NCBI GenBank assembly: GCA_964016885.1
Contig: OZ024744.1
Coordinates: forward strand, 23,668,798-23,732,797
From: Eledone cirrhosa
Lineage: Eukaryota; Mollusca; Cephalopoda; Octopoda; Eledonidae
Reading direction: 5' to 3'
DNA length: 64,000 nucleotides
Numbering within the stretch: the first letter of the stretch is position 1; the number at the start of each line of letters is the position of its first letter. Both the position numbers and the translations under genes were made by a program. This document shows, piece after piece, positions 35,853 through 50,313 of the stretch. Below the pieces are notes generated by a model. That model was not told where the DNA came from and did not search any database. It worked only from the letters and a program-made list of their open reading frames with translations.

Positions 35853-38800
35853 GCTGAATATTAAGATAAACTCGTTTTAACAACAGTTGAATCTTAACAT
35901 AAACCTCGTTTTAACAACATTTGAATCTTAAAAATTTACTCGTTTTAACAACAGCTGGATCTTAAGATAAAACTCGTTTTAACAACAGTTGAATCTTCAA
36001 ATAAAACTCGTTTTAACAACAGTTGAATATTATGATAAAACTCATTTTAACAACAGTTGATTCTTAAGATAAAACTCGTTTTAACAACAGTTGAATCTTA
36101 AGAACTGACTCGTTTTAACAACAGTTGAATCTTAAGAACTGACTCGTTTTATCAACAGTTCAACCTTAAGAACTGACTCGTTTTAACAACAGTTGAATCT
36201 TCAAATAAAACTCGTTTTAACAACAGTTGAATCTTAAGAACTCACTCGTTTTAACAACAGTTGAATCTTAAGATAAAACTCGTTTTAACAACAGTTGAAA
36301 CTTAAGATAAAACTCGTTTTAACAACAGTGGAATCTTAAGAACTGACTCGTTTTAATAACAGTTGAATCTTAAGATAGAACTCGTTTTAACAACAGTTGA
36401 ATCTTAAGAACTGACTCGTTTTAACAACAGCTGAATCTTAAGATAAAACTCGTTTTAACAAAAGCTGAATCTTAAGATAAACTCGTTTTAACAACAGTTG
36501 AATCTTAAGATAAACCTCGTTTTAACAACATTTGAATCTTAAGAACTGACTCGTTTTAACAACAGCTGAATCTTAAGATAAAACTCGTTTTAACAACAGT
36601 TGAATCTTAAGAACTGACTCGTTTTATCAACAGTTCAACCTTAAGAACTGACTCGTTTTAACAACAGTTGAATCTTCAAATAAAACTCGTTTTAACAACA
36701 GTTGAATCTGCAAATAAAACTCGTTTTAACAACATTTGAATCTTCAAATAAAACTCGTTTTAACAACAGTTGAATATTATGATAAAACTCATTTTAACAA
36801 CAGTTGATTCTTAAGATAAAACTCGTTTTAACGACAGTTGAATCTTAAGAACTGACTCGTTTTAACAACAGCTGAATCTTAAGATAAAACTCGTTTTAAC
36901 AACAGTTGAATCTTAAGATAAAATTCGTTTTAACAATAGTTGAATGTTAAGAACTGGTTCGTTTTAACAACAGTTGGATCTTAAGATAAAACTCGTTTTA
37001 ACAACAGTTGAATCTTAAGAACTGACTCGTTTTAACAACAGTTGAATCTTAAGAAGTGACTCGTTTTATCAACAGTTCAACCTTAAGAACTGACTCGTTT
37101 TAACAACAGTTGAATCTTCAAATAAAACTCGTTTTAACAACAGTTGAATCTTAAGAACTGATTCGTTTTAACAACAGCTGAATCTTAAGATAAACTCGTA
37201 TTAACAACAGTTGAATCTTAAGATAAACCTCGTTTTAACAACATTTGAATCTTAAGAACTGACTCGTTTTAACAACAGCTGAATCTTAAGATAAAACTCG
37301 TTTTAACAACAGTTGAATCTTAAGAACTGACTCGTTTTATCAACAGTTCAACCTTAAGAACTGACTCGTTTTAACAACAGTTGAATCTTCAAATAAAACT
37401 CGTTTTAACAACAGTTGAATCTTCAAATAAAACTCGTTTTAACAACAGTTGAATATTATGATAAACCTCATTTTAACAACAGCTGATTCTTAAGATAAAA
37501 CTCGTTTTAACAACAGTTGAATCTTAAGAACTGACTCGTTTTAACAACAGCTGAATCTTAAGATAAAACTCGTTTTAACAACAGTTGAATCTTAAGATAA
37601 CATTCGTTTTAACAATAGTTGAATGTTAAGAACTGGTTCGTTTTAACAACAGTTGGATCTTAAGATAAAACTCGTTTTAACAACAGTTGAATCTTAAGAA
37701 CTGATTCGTTTTAACAACAGTTGAATCTTAAGAACTGACTCGTTTTAACAACAGTTGAATCTTAAGATAAAACTCGTTTTACAACAGTTGAATCTTAAGA
37801 TAAAACTCGTTTTAACAACAGTTGAATCTTAAGAACTGACTCATTTTAACAACAGTTGAATCTTAATAACGGATTCGTTTTAACAACAGATGAATCTTAA
37901 GATAAAACTCGTTTTAACAACAGTTGAATCTTAAGAACTGACTCGTTTTAACAACAGCTGAATCTTAAGATAAAACTCGTTTTACAACAGTTGAATCTTA
38001 AGAACTGATTCGTTTTAACAACAGCTGAATATTAAGATAAACTCGTTTTAACAACAGTTGAATCTTAACATAAACCTCGTTTTAACAACATTTGAATCTT
38101 AAAAACTGACTCGTTTTAACAACAGCTGAATCTTAAGATAAAACTCGTTTTAACAACAGTTGAATCTTCAAATAAAACTCGTTTTAACAACAGTTGAATA
38201 TTATGATAAAACTCATTTTAACAACAGTTGATTCTTAAGAACTGACTCGTTTTAACAACAGTTGAATCTTAAGAACTGACTCGTTTTAACAACAGCTGAA
38301 TCTTAAGATAAAACTCGTTTTAACAACAGTTGAATCTTAAGATAAAATTCGTTTTAACAATAGTTGAATGTTAAGAACTGGTTCGTTTTAACAACAGTTG
38401 GATCTTAAGATAAAACTCGTTTTAACAACAGTTGAATCTTAAGAACTGACTCGTTTTAACAACAGTTGAATCTTAAGAACTGACTCGTTTTAACAACAGT
38501 TGAATCTTAAGATAAAACTCGTTTTAACAACTGCTGAATCTTAAGATAAAACTCGTTTTAACAACAGTTGAATCTTAAGATAAAACTCGTTTTAACAACA
38601 GTTGAATCTTAAGAACTGACTCATTTTAACAACAGTTGAATCTTAATAACTGATTCGTTTTAACAACAGATGAATCTTAAGATAAAACTCGTTTTAACAA
38701 CAGTTGAATCTTAAGAACTGACTCGTTTTAACAACAGCTGAATCTTAAGATAAAACTCGTTTTACAACAGTTGAATCTTAAGAACTGATTCGTTTTAACA

Positions 38801-40770
38801 ACAGCTGAATATTAAGATAAACTCGTTTTAACAACAGTTGAATCTTAACATAAACCTCGTTTTAACAACATTTGAATCTTAAAAACTGACTCGTTTTAAC
38901 AACAGCTGAATCTTAAGATAAAACTCGTTTTAACAACAGTTGAATCTTCAAATAAAACTCGTTTTAACAACAGTTGAATATTATGATAAAACTCATTTTA
39001 ACAACAGTTGATTCTTAAGAACTGACTCGTTTTAACAACAGTTGAATCTTAAGAACTGACTCGTTTTATCAACAGTTCAACCTTAAGAACTGACTCGTTT
39101 TAACAACAGTTGAATCTTCAAATAAAACTCGTTTTAACAACAGTTGAATCTTAAGAACTCACTCGTTTTAACAACAGTTGAATCTTAAGATAAAACTCGT
39201 TTTAACAACAGTTGAATCTTAAGATAAAACTCGTTTTAACAACAGTGGAATCTTAAGAACTGACTCGTTTTAATAACAGTTGAATCTTAAGATAAAACTC
39301 GTTATAACAACAGTTGAATCTTAAGAACTGACTCGTTTTAACAACAGCTGAATCTTAAGATAAAACTCGTTTTACAACAGTTGAATCTTAAGAACTGATT
39401 CGTTTTAACAACAGCTGAATATTAAGATAAACTCGTTTTAACAACAGTTGAATCTTAACATAAACCTCGTTTTAACAACATTTGAATCTTAAAAATTTAC
39501 TCGTTTTAACAACAGCTGGATCTTAAGATAAAACTCGTTTTAACAACAGTTGAATCTTCAAATAAAACTCGTTTTAACAACAGTTGAATATTATGATAAA
39601 ACTCATTTTAACAACAGTTGATTCTTAAGATAAAACTCGTTTTAACAACAGTTGAATCTTAAGAACTGACTCGTTTTAACAACAGTTGAATCTTAAGAAC
39701 TGACTCGTTTTATCAACAGTTCAACCTTAAGAACTGACTCGTTTTAACAACAGTTGAATCTTCAAATAAAACTCGTTTTAACAACAGTTGAATCTTAAGA
39801 ACTCACTCGTTTTAACAACAGTTGAATCTTAAGATAAAACTCGTTTTAACAACAGTTGAAACTTAAGATAAAACTCGTTTTAACAACAGTGGAATCTTAA
39901 GAACTGACTCGTTTTAATAACAGTTGAATCTTAAGATAGAACTCGTTTTAACAACAGTTGAATCTTAAGAACTGACTCGTTTTAACAACAGCTGAATCTT
40001 AAGATAAAACTCGTTTTAACAAAAGCTGAATCTTAAGATAAACTCGTTTTAACAACAGTTGAATCTTAAGATAAACCTCGTTTTAACAACATTTGAATCT
40101 TAAGAACTGACTCGTTTTAACAACAGCTGAATCTTAAGATAAAACTCGTTTTAACAACAGTTGAATCTTAAGAACTGACTCGTTTTATCAACAGTTCAAC
40201 CTTAAGAACTGACTCGTTTTAACAACAGTTGAATCTTCAAATAAAACTCGTTTTAACAACAGTTGAATCTTCAAATAAAACTCGTTTTAACAACAGTTGA
40301 ATATTATGATAAACCTCATTTTAACAACAGCTGATTCTTAAGATAAAACTCGTTTTAACAACAGTTGAATCTTAAGAACTGACTCGTTTTAACAACAGCT
40401 GAATCTTAAGATAAAACTCGTTTTAACAACAGTTGAATCTTAAGATAACATTCGTTTTAACAATAGTTGAATGTTAAGAACTGGTTCGTTTTAACAACAG
40501 TTGGATCTTAAGATAAAACTCGTTTTAACAACAGTTGAATCTTAAGAACTGACTCGTTTTAACAACAGTTGAATCTTAAGAACTGACTCGTTTTAACAAC
40601 AGTTGAATCTTAAGATAAAACTCGTTTTACAACAGCTGAATCTTAAGATAAAACTCGTTTTAACAACAGTTGAATCTTAAGATAAAACTCGTTTTAACAA
40701 CAGTTGAATCTTAAGAACTGACTCATTTTAACAACAGTTGAATCTTAAGAACTGATTCGTTTTAACAACA
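35853..40770 (+). repeat. 4.9-kb higher-order block, first copy
   Basis: Offset 4,918 at GAATATT (35856 and 40774) and GAAACTTAAG (36297 and 41215). The offset is 4,850 at CTGCAAA (36708 and 41558) after two monomers are lost at 41259-41292, and 4,884 at CTTAATAACGG (37861 and 42745) after a one-monomer difference at about 37.77 kb. It contains an internal 745-bp doublet. Confidence 0.8.
37540..39030 (+). repeat. 745/780-bp doublet inside the 4.9-kb block
   Basis: Two successive units each run from the AATAG/GGTTCG pair through CTCATTTT, AATAACTG or AATAACGG with ATTCG, CAGATG, GAATATTAAG, CTTAAAAACTG to ATTATG/GATTCTTAAGAACTG. GAATGTTAAG lies at 37621 and 38366 (745 apart). TCTTAATAAC lies at 37861 and 38641 (780 apart), because the first unit is one monomer and one base shorter around 37.77 kb. 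Confidence 0.8.
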
Positions 40771-40783
40771 GATGAATATTAAG
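40750..40783 (+). repeat. Chimeric monomer CAGATG / GAATATTAAG at block start
   Basis: Combines the CAGATG of one AACTGATTCG monomer with the GAATATTAAG tail of a second one. In the related order at about 35.14-35.29 kb these are separate monomers with three monomers between them. The fusion removes about 135 bp (four monomers, one of them 33 bp). It lies exactly where the second 4.9-kb copy begins. Confidence 0.75.
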
Positions 40784-43700
40784 ATAAACTCGTTTTAACA
40801 ACAGTTGAATCTTAACATAAACCTCGTTTTAACAACATTTGAATCTTAAAAATTTACTCGTTTTAACAACAGCTGGATCTTAAGATAAAACTCGTTTTAA
40901 CAACAGTTGAATCTTCAAATAAAACTCGTTTTAACAACAGTTGAATATTATGATAAAACTCATTTTAACAACAGTTGATTCTTAAGATAAAACTCGTTTT
41001 AACAACAGTTGAATCTTAAGAACTGACTCGTTTTAACAACAGTTGAATCTTAAGAACTGACTCGTTTTATCAACAGTTCAACCTTAAGAACTGACTCGTT
41101 TTAACAACAGTTGAATCTTCAAATAAAACTCGTTTTAACAACAGTTGAATCTTAAGAACTCACTCGTTTTAACAACAGTTGAATCTTAAGATAAAACTCG
41201 TTTTAACAACAGTTGAAACTTAAGATAAAACTCGTTTTAACAACAGTGGAATCTTAAGAACTGACTCATTTTAACAACAGCTGAATCTTAAGATAAAACT
41301 CGTTTTAACAAAAGCTGAATCTTAAGATAAACTCGTTTTAACAACAGTTGAATCTTAAGATAAACCTCGTTTTAACAACATTTGAATCTTAAGAACTGAC
41401 TCGTTTTAACAACAGCTGAATCTTAAGATAAAACTCGTTTTAACAACAGTTGAATCTTAAGAACTGACTCGTTTTATCAACAGTTCAACCTTAAGAACTG
41501 ACTCGTTTTAACAACAGTTGAATCTTCAAATAAAACTCGTTTTAACAACAGTTGAATCTGCAAATAAAACTCGTTTTAACAACATTTGAATCTTCAAATA
41601 AAACTCGTTTTAACAACAGTTGAATATTATGATAAAACTCATTTTAACAACAGTTGATTCTTAAGATAAAACTCGTTTTAACGACAGTTGAATCTTAAGA
41701 ACTGACTCGTTTTAACAACAGCTGAATCTTAAGATAAAACTCGTTTTAACAACAGTTGAATCTTAAGATAAAATTCGTTTTAACAATAGTTGAATGTTAA
41801 GAACTGGTTCGTTTTAACAACAGTTGGATCTTAAGATAAAACTCGTTTTAACAACAGTTGAATCTTAAGAACTGACTCGTTTTAACAACAGTTGAATCTT
41901 AAGAAGTGACTCGTTTTATCAACAGTTCAACCTTAAGAACTGACTCGTTTTAACAACAGTTGAATCTTCAAATAAAACTCGTTTTAACAACAGTTGAATC
42001 TTAAGAACTGATTCGTTTTAACAACAGCTGAATCTTAAGATAAACTCGTATTAACAACAGTTGAATCTTAAGATAAACCTCGTTTTAACAACATTTGAAT
42101 CTTAAGAACTGACTCGTTTTAACAACAGCTGAATCTTAAGATAAAACTCGTTTTAACAACAGTTGAATCTTAAGAACTGACTCGTTTTATCAACAGTTCA
42201 ACCTTAAGAACTGACTCGTTTTAACAACAGTTGAATCTTCAAATAAAACTCGTTTTAACAACAGTTGAATCTTCAAATAAAACTCGTTTTAACAACAGTT
42301 GAATATTATGATAAACCTCATTTTAACAACAGCTGATTCTTAAGATAAAACTCGTTTTAACAACAGTTGAATCTTAAGAACTGACTCGTTTTAACAACAG
42401 CTGAATCTTAAGATAAAACTCGTTTTAACAACAGTTGAATCTTAAGATAACATTCGTTTTAACAATAGTTGAATGTTAAGAACTGGTTCGTTTTAACAAC
42501 AGTTGGATCTTAAGATAAAACTCGTTTTAACAACAGTTGAATCTTAAGAACTGACTCGTTTTAACAACAGTTGAATCTTAAGAACTGACTCGTTTTAACA
42601 ACAGTTGAATCTTAAGATAAAACTCGTTTTACAACAGCTGAATCTTAAGATAAAACTCGTTTTAACAACAGTTGAATCTTAAGATAAAACTCGTTTTAAC
42701 AACAGTTGAATCTTAAGAACTGACTCATTTTAACAACAGTTGAATCTTAATAACGGATTCGTTTTAACAACAGATGAATCTTAAGATAAAACTCGTTTTA
42801 ACAACAGTTGAATCTTAAGAACTGACTCGTTTTAACAACAGCTGAATCTTAAGATAAAACTCGTTTTACAACAGTTGAATCTTAAGAACTGATTCGTTTT
42901 AACAACAGCTGAATATTAAGATAAACTCGTTTTAACAACAGTTGAATCTTAACATAAACCTCGTTTTAACAACATTTGAATCTTAAAAACTGACTCGTTT
43001 TAACAACAGCTGAATCTTAAGATAAAACTCGTTTTAACAACAGTTGAATCTTCAAATAAAACTCGTTTTAACAACAGTTGAATATTATGATAAAACTCAT
43101 TTTAACAACAGTTGATTCTTAAGAACTGACTCGTTTTAACAACAGTTGAATCTTAAGAACTGACTCGTTTTAACAACAGCTGAATCTTAAGATAAAACTC
43201 GTTTTAACAACAGTTGAATCTTAAGATAAAATTCGTTTTAACAATAGTTGAATGTTAAGAACTGGTTCGTTTTAACAACAGTTGGATCTTAAGATAAAAC
43301 TCGTTTTAACAACAGTTGAATCTTAAGAACTGACTCGTTTTAACAACAGTTGAATCTTAAGAACTGACTCGTTTTAACAACAGTTGAATCTTAAGATAAA
43401 ACTCGTTTTAACAACAGCTGAATCTTAAGATAAAACTCGTTTTAACAACAGTTGAATCTTAAGATAAAACTCGTTTTAACAACAGTTGAATCTTAAGAAC
43501 TGACTCATTTTAACAACAGTTGAATCTTAATAACTGATTCGTTTTAACAACAGATGAATCTTAAGATAAAACTCGTTTTAACAACAGTTGAATCTTAAGA
43601 ACTGACTCGTTTTAACAACAGCTGAATCTTAAGATAAAACTCGTTTTACAACAGTTGAATCTTAAGAACTGATTCGTTTTAACAACAGCTGAATATTAAG

Positions 43701-45060
43701 ATAAACTCGTTTTAACAACAGTTGAATCTTAACATAAACCTCGTTTTAACAACATTTGAATCTTAAAAACTGACTCGTTTTAACAACAGCTGAATCTTAA
43801 GATAAAACTCGTTTTAACAACAGTTGAATCTTCAAATAAAACTCGTTTTAACAACAGTTGAATATTATGATAAAACTCATTTTAACAACAGTTGATTCTT
43901 AAGAACTGACTCGTTTTAACAACAGTTGAATCTTAAGAACTGACTCGTTTTATCAACAGTTCAACCTTAAGAACTGACTCGTTTTAACAACAGTTGAATC
44001 TTCAAATAAAACTCGTTTTAACAACAGTTGAATCTTAAGAACTCACTCGTTTTAACAACAGTTGAATCTTAAGATAAAACTCGTTTTAACAACAGTTGAA
44101 TCTTAAGATAAAACTCGTTTTAACAACAGTGGAATCTTAAGAACTGACTCGTTTTAATAACAGTTGAATCTTAAGATAAAACTCGTTTTAACAACAGTTG
44201 AATCTTAAGAACTGACTCGTTTTAACAACAGCTGAATCTTAAGATAAAACTCGTTTTACAACAGTTGAATCTTAAGAACTGATTCGTTTTAACAACAGCT
44301 GAATATTAAGATAAACTCGTTTTAACAACAGTTGAATCTTAACATAAACCTCGTTTTAACAACATTTGAATCTTAAAAATTTACTCGTTTTAACAACAGC
44401 TGGATCTTAAGATAAAACTCGTTTTAACAACAGTTGAATCTTCAAATAAAACTCGTTTTAACAACAGTTGAATCTTAAGAACTGACTCGTTTTAACAACA
44501 GTTGAATCTTAAGAACTGACTCGTTTTATCAACAGTTCAACCTTAAGAACTGACTCGTTTTAACAACAGTTGAATCTTCAAATAAAACTCGTTTTAACAA
44601 CAGTTGAATCTTAAGAACTCACTCGTTTTAACAACAGTTGAATCTTAAGATAAAACTCGTTTTAACAACAGTTGAAACTTAAGATAAAACTCGTTTTAAC
44701 AACAGTGGAATCTTAAGAACTGACTCGTTTTAATAACAGTTGAATCTTAAGATAGAACTCGTTTTAACAACAGTTGAATCTTAAGAACTGACTCGTTTTA
44801 ACAACAGCTGAATCTTAAGATAAAACTCGCTTTAACAAAAGCTGAATCTTAAGATAAACTCGTTTTAACAACAGTTGAATCTTAAGATAAACCTCGTTTT
44901 AACAACATTTGAATCTTAAGAACTGACTCGTTTTAACAACAGCTGAATCTTAAGATAAAACTCGTTTTAACAACAGTTGAATCTTAAGAACTGACTCGTT
45001 TTATCAACAGTTCAACCTTAAGAACTGACTCGTTTTAACAACAGTTGAATCTTCAAATAA
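40771..45060 (+). repeat. 4.9-kb higher-order block, second copy
   Basis: Follows 35853-40770 with all offset changes equal to whole monomers. It carries its own copy of the internal doublet (GAATGTTAAG at 42471 and 43250, 779 apart, one monomer more than in the first copy). Near 44.46 kb (monomer 44446-44479) two monomers of the ATTATG/GATTC type are missing, changing the offset from 4,884 to 4,816 (GAAACTTAAG at 39858 and 44674). Confidence 0.78.
41259..41292 (+). repeat. Deletion-junction monomer (68 bp lost)
   Basis: AACTGACTCATTTT is joined to a CAGCTG tail directly after a CAGTGGAATC monomer. In the sister copy at about 36.34-36.44 kb a TTTTAATAACAG monomer and an AGATAGAACTCG monomer lie in between. 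Loss of two monomers accounts exactly for the offset change from 4,918 to 4,850. The CTCA in place of CTCG is an extra change not explained by the simple fusion. Confidence 0.75.
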
Positions 45061-48000
45061 AACTCGTTTTAACAACAGTTGAATCTGCAAATAAAACTCG
45101 TTTTAACAACATTTGAATCTTCAAATAAAACTCGTTTTAACAACAGTTGAATATTATGATAAAACTCATTTTAACAACAGTTGATTCTTAAGATAAAACT
45201 CGTTTTAACGACAGTTGAATCTTAAGAACTGACTCGTTTTAACAACAGCTGAATCTTAAGATAAAACTCGTTTTAACGACAGTTGAATCTTAAGATAAAA
45301 TTCGTTTTAACAATAGTTGAATGTTAAGAACTGGTTCGTTTTAACAACAGTTGGATCTTAAGATAAAACTCGTTTTAACAACAGTTGAATCTTAAGAACT
45401 GACTCGTTTTAACAACAGTTGAATCTTAAGAAGTGACTCGTTTTATCAACAGTTCAACCTTAAGAACTGACTCGTTTTAACAACAGTTGAATCTTCAAAT
45501 AAAACTCGTTTTAACAACAGTTGAATCTTAAGAACTGATTCGTTTTAACAACAGCTGAATCTTAAGATAAACTCGTATTAACAACAGTTGAATCTTAAGA
45601 TAAACCTCGTTTTAACAACATTTGAATCTTAAGAACTGACTCGTTTTAACAACAGCTGAATCTTAAGATAAAACTCGTTTTAACAACAGTTGAATCTTAA
45701 GAACTGACTCGTTTTATCAACAGTTCAACCTTAAGAACTGACTCGTTTTAACAACAGTTGAATCTTCAAATAAAACTCGTTTTAACAACAGTTGAATCTT
45801 CAAATAAAACTCGTTTTAACAACAGTTGAATATTATGATAAACCTCATTTTAACAACAGCTGATTCTTAAGATAAAACTCGTTTTAACAACAGTTGAATC
45901 TTAAGAACTGACTCGTTTTAACAACAGCTGAATCTTAAGATAAAACTCGTTTTAACAACAGTTGAATCTTAAGATAAAATTCGTTTTAACAATAGTTGAA
46001 TGTTAAGAACTGGTTCGTTTTAACAACAGTTGGATCTTAAGATAAAACTCGTTTTAACAACAGTTGAATCTTAAGAACTGACTCGTTTTAACAACAGTTG
46101 AATCTTAAGAACTGACTCGTTTTAACAACAGTTGAATCTTAAGATAAAACTCGTTTTAACAACAGCTGAATCTTAAGATAAAACTCGTTTTAACAACAGT
46201 TGAATCTTAAGATAAAACTCGTTTTAACAACAGTTGAATCTTAAGAACTGACTCATTTTAACAACAGTTGAATCTTAATAACTGATTCGTTTTAACAACA
46301 GATGAATCTTAAGATAAAACTCGTTTTAACAACAGTTGAATCTTAAGAACTGACTCGTTTTAACAACAGCTGAATCTTAAGATAAAACTCGTTTTACAAC
46401 AGTTGAATCTTAAGAACTGATTCGTTTTAACAACAGCTGAATATTAAGATAAACTCGTTTTAACAACAGTTGAATCTTAACATAAACCTCGTTTTAACAA
46501 CATTTGAATCTTAAAAACTGACTCGTTTTAACAACAGCTGAATCTTAAGATAAAACTCGTTTTAACAACAGTTGAATCTTCAAATAAAACTCGTTTTAAC
46601 AACAGTTGAATATTATGATAAAACTCATTTTAACAACAGTTGATTCTTAAGAACTGACTCGTTTTAACAACAGTTGAATCTTAAGAACTGACTCGTTTTA
46701 TCAACAGTTCAACATTAAGAACTGACTCGTTTTAACAACAGTTGAATCTTCAAATAAAACTCGTTTTAACAACAGTTGAATCTTAAGAACTCACTCGTTT
46801 TAACAACAGTTGAATCTTAAGATAAAACTCGTTTTAACAACAGTTGAATCTTAAGATAAAACTCGTTTTAACAACAGTGGAATCTTAAGAACTGACTCGT
46901 TTTAATAACAGTTGAATCTTAAGATAAAACTCGTTTTAACAACAGTTGAATCTTAAGAACTGACTCGTTTTAACAACAGCTGAATCTTAAGATAAAACTC
47001 GTTTTACAACAGTTGAATCTTAAGAACTGATTCGTTTTAACAACAGCTGAATATTAAGATAAACTCGTTTTAACAACAGTTGAATCTTAACATAAACCTC
47101 GTTTTAACAACATTTGAATCTTAAAAATTTACTCGTTTTAACAACAGCTGGATCTTAAGATAAAACTCGTTTTAACAACAGTTGAATCTTCAAATAAAAC
47201 TCGTTTTAACAACAGTTGAATATTATGATAAAACTCATTTTAACAACAGTTGATTCTTAAGATAAAACTCGTTTTAACAACAGTTGAATCTTAAGAACTG
47301 ACTCGTTTTAACAACAGTTGAATCTTAAGAACTGACTCGTTTTATCAACAGTTCAACCTTAAGAACTGACTCGTTTTAACAACAGTTGAATCTTCAAATA
47401 AAACTCGTTTTAACAACAGTTGAATCTTAAGAACTCACTCGTTTTAACAACAGTTGAATCTTAAGATAAAACTCGTTTTAACAACAGTTGAAACTTAAGA
47501 TAAAACTCGTTTTAACAACAGTGGAATCTTAAGAACTGACTCGTTTTAATAACAGTTGAATCTTAAGATAGAACTCGTTTTAACAACAGTTGAATCTTAA
47601 GAACTGACTCGTTTTAACAACAGCTGAATCTTAAGATAAAACTCGTTTTAACAAAAGCTGAATCTTAAGATAAACTCGTTTTAACAACAGTTGAATCTTA
47701 AGATAAACCTCGTTTTAACAACATTTGAATCTTAAGAACTGACTCGTTTTAACAACAGCTGAATCTTAAGATAAAACTCGTTTTAACAACAGTTGAATCT
47801 TAAGAACTGACTCGTTTTATCAACAGTTCAACCTTAAGAACTGACTCGTTTTAACAACAGTTGAATCTTCAAATAAAACTCGTTTTAACAACAGTTGAAT
47901 CTGCAAATAAAACTCGTTTTAACAACAGTTGAATCTTCAAATAAAACTCGTTTTAACAACAGTTGAATATTATGATAAAACTCATTTAACAACAGTTGAT

Positions 48001-48200
48001 TCTTAAGATAAAACTCGTTTTAACAACAGTTGAATCTTAAGAACTGACTCGTTTTAACAACAGCTGAATCTTAAGATAAAACTCGTTTTAACAACAGTTG
48101 AATCTTAAGATAAAATTCGTTTTAACAATAGTTGAATGTTAAGAACTGGTTCGTTTTAACAACAGTTGGATCTTAAGATAAAACTCGTTTTAACAACAGT
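44640..48200 (+). repeat. Further block copy at offset about 3,459-3,527 from 41.2 kb
   Basis: GAAACTTAAG at 41215 and 44674 are 3,459 apart, and CTGCAAA at 41558 and 45085 are 3,527 apart. The 68-bp difference is the two-monomer loss at 41.26 kb. The doublet is reduced to one unit in this copy (around 46.0-46.7 kb). From about 47.1 kb the order also matches 31 kb (16.2-kb super-block). The match breaks up toward the right edge, so that boundary is approximate. Confidence 0.65.
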
Positions 48201-50313
48201 TGAATCTTAAGAACTGACTCGTTTTAACAACAGTTGAATCTTAAGAACTGACTCGTTTTATCAACAGTTCAACCTTAAGAACTGAGTCGTTTTAACAACA
48301 GTTGAATCTTCAAATAAAACTCGTTTTAACAACAGTTGAATCTTAAGAACTGATTCGTTTTAACAACAGCTGAATCTTAAGATAAACTCGTATTAACAAC
48401 AGTTGAATCTTAAGATAAACTTCGTTTTAACAACATTTGAATCTTAAGAACTGACTCGTTTTAACAACAGCTGAATCTTAAGATAAAACTCGTTTTAACA
48501 ACAGTTGATTCTTAAGAACTGACTCGTTTTATCAACAGTTCAACCTTAAGAACTGACTCGTTTTAACAACAGTTGAATCTTCAAATAAAACTCGTTTTAA
48601 CAACAGTTGAATCTTCAAATAAAACTCGTTTTAACAACAGTTGAATATTATGATGAAACTCATTTTAACAACAGCTGATTCTTAAGATAAAACTCGTTTT
48701 AACAACAGTTGAATCTTAAGAACTGACTCGTTTTAACAACAGCTGAATCTTAAGATAAAACTCGTTTTAACAACAGTTGGATCTTAAGATAAAACTGGTT
48801 TTAACAACAGTTGAATCTTAAGAACTGACTCGTTTTAACAACAGTTGAATCTTAAGAACTGACTCGTTTTAACAACAGTTGAATCTGAAGATAAAACTCG
48901 TTTTAACAACAGCTGAATCTTAAGATATAACTCGTTTTAACAACAGTTGAATCTTAAAAACTGACTCATTTTAACAACAGTTGAATCTTAAGAACTGATT
49001 CGTTTTAACAACAGATGAATCTTAAGATAAAACTCGTTTTAACAACAGTTGAATCTTAAGAACTGACTCGTTTTAACAACAGCTGAATCTTAAGATAAAA
49101 CTCGTTTTACAACAGTTGAATCTTAAGAACTGATTCGTTTTAACAACAGCTGAATCTTAAGATAAACTCGTTTTAACAACAGTTGAATCTTAACATAAAC
49201 CTCGTTTTAACAACATTTGAATCTTAAAAACTGACTCGTTTTAACAACAGCTGAATCTTAAGATAAAACTCGTTTTAACAACAGTTGAATCTTAAGAACT
49301 GACTCGTTTTATCAACAGTTCAACCTTAAGAACTGACTCGTTTTAACAACAGTTGAATCTTCAAATAAAACTCGTTTTAACAACAGTTGAATATTATGAT
49401 AAAACTCATTTTAACAACAGTTGATTCTTAAGATAAAACTCGTTTTAACAACAGTTGAATCTTAAGAACTGACTCATTTTAACAACAGTTGAATCTTAAG
49501 AACTGATTCGTTTTAACAACAGTTGAATCTTCAAATAAAACTCGTTTTAACAACAGTTGAATATTATGATAAAACTCATTTTAACAACAGTTGATTCTTA
49601 AGATAAAACTCGTTTTAACGACAGTTGAATCGTAAGAACTGACTCGTTTTAACAACAGCTGAATCTTAAGATAAAACTCGTTTTAACAACAGTTGAATCT
49701 TAAGATAAAATTCGTTTTAACAATAGTTGAATGTTAAGAACTGGTTCGTTTTAACAACAGTTGGATCTTAAGATAAAACTCGTTTTAACAACAGTTGAAT
49801 CTTAAGAACTGACTCGTTTTAACAACAGTTGAATCTTAAGAACTGACTCGTTTTATCAACAGTTCAACCTTAAGAACTGACTCGTTTTAACAACAGTTGA
49901 ATCTTCAAATAAAACTCGTTTTAACAACAGTTGAATCTTAAGAACTGATTCGTTTTAACAACAGCTGAATCTTAAGATAAACTCGTATTAACAACAGTTG
50001 AATCTTAAGATAAACCTCGTTTTAACAACATTTGAATCTTAAGAACTGACTCGTTTTAACAACAGCTGAATCTTAAGATAAAACTCGTTTTAACAACAGT
50101 TGAATCTTAAGAACTGACTCGTTTTATCAACAGTTCAACCTTAAGAACTGACTCGTTTTAACAACAGTTGAATCTTCAAATAAAACTCGTTTTAACAACA
50201 GTTGAATCTTCAAATAAAACTCGTTTTAACAACAGTTGAATATTATGATAAACCTCATTTTAACAACAGCTGATTCTTAAGATAAAACTCGTTTTAACAA
50301 CAGTTGAATCTTA
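48200..50313 (+). repeat. Right part of the 16.2-kb super-block copy, with internal deletion
   Basis: Continues the order of 32.0-34.8 kb. Offset is 16,214 at ATATAACTCG (48925) and 15,569 at ACGACAG (34049 and 49618). The 645-bp loss lies near 49.45 kb, where GTTGAATCTTAAG runs into AACTGACTCATTTT; it equals nineteen monomers minus 1 bp. A private variant ATAAACTTCG occurs at about 48.42 kb. Confidence 0.72.
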
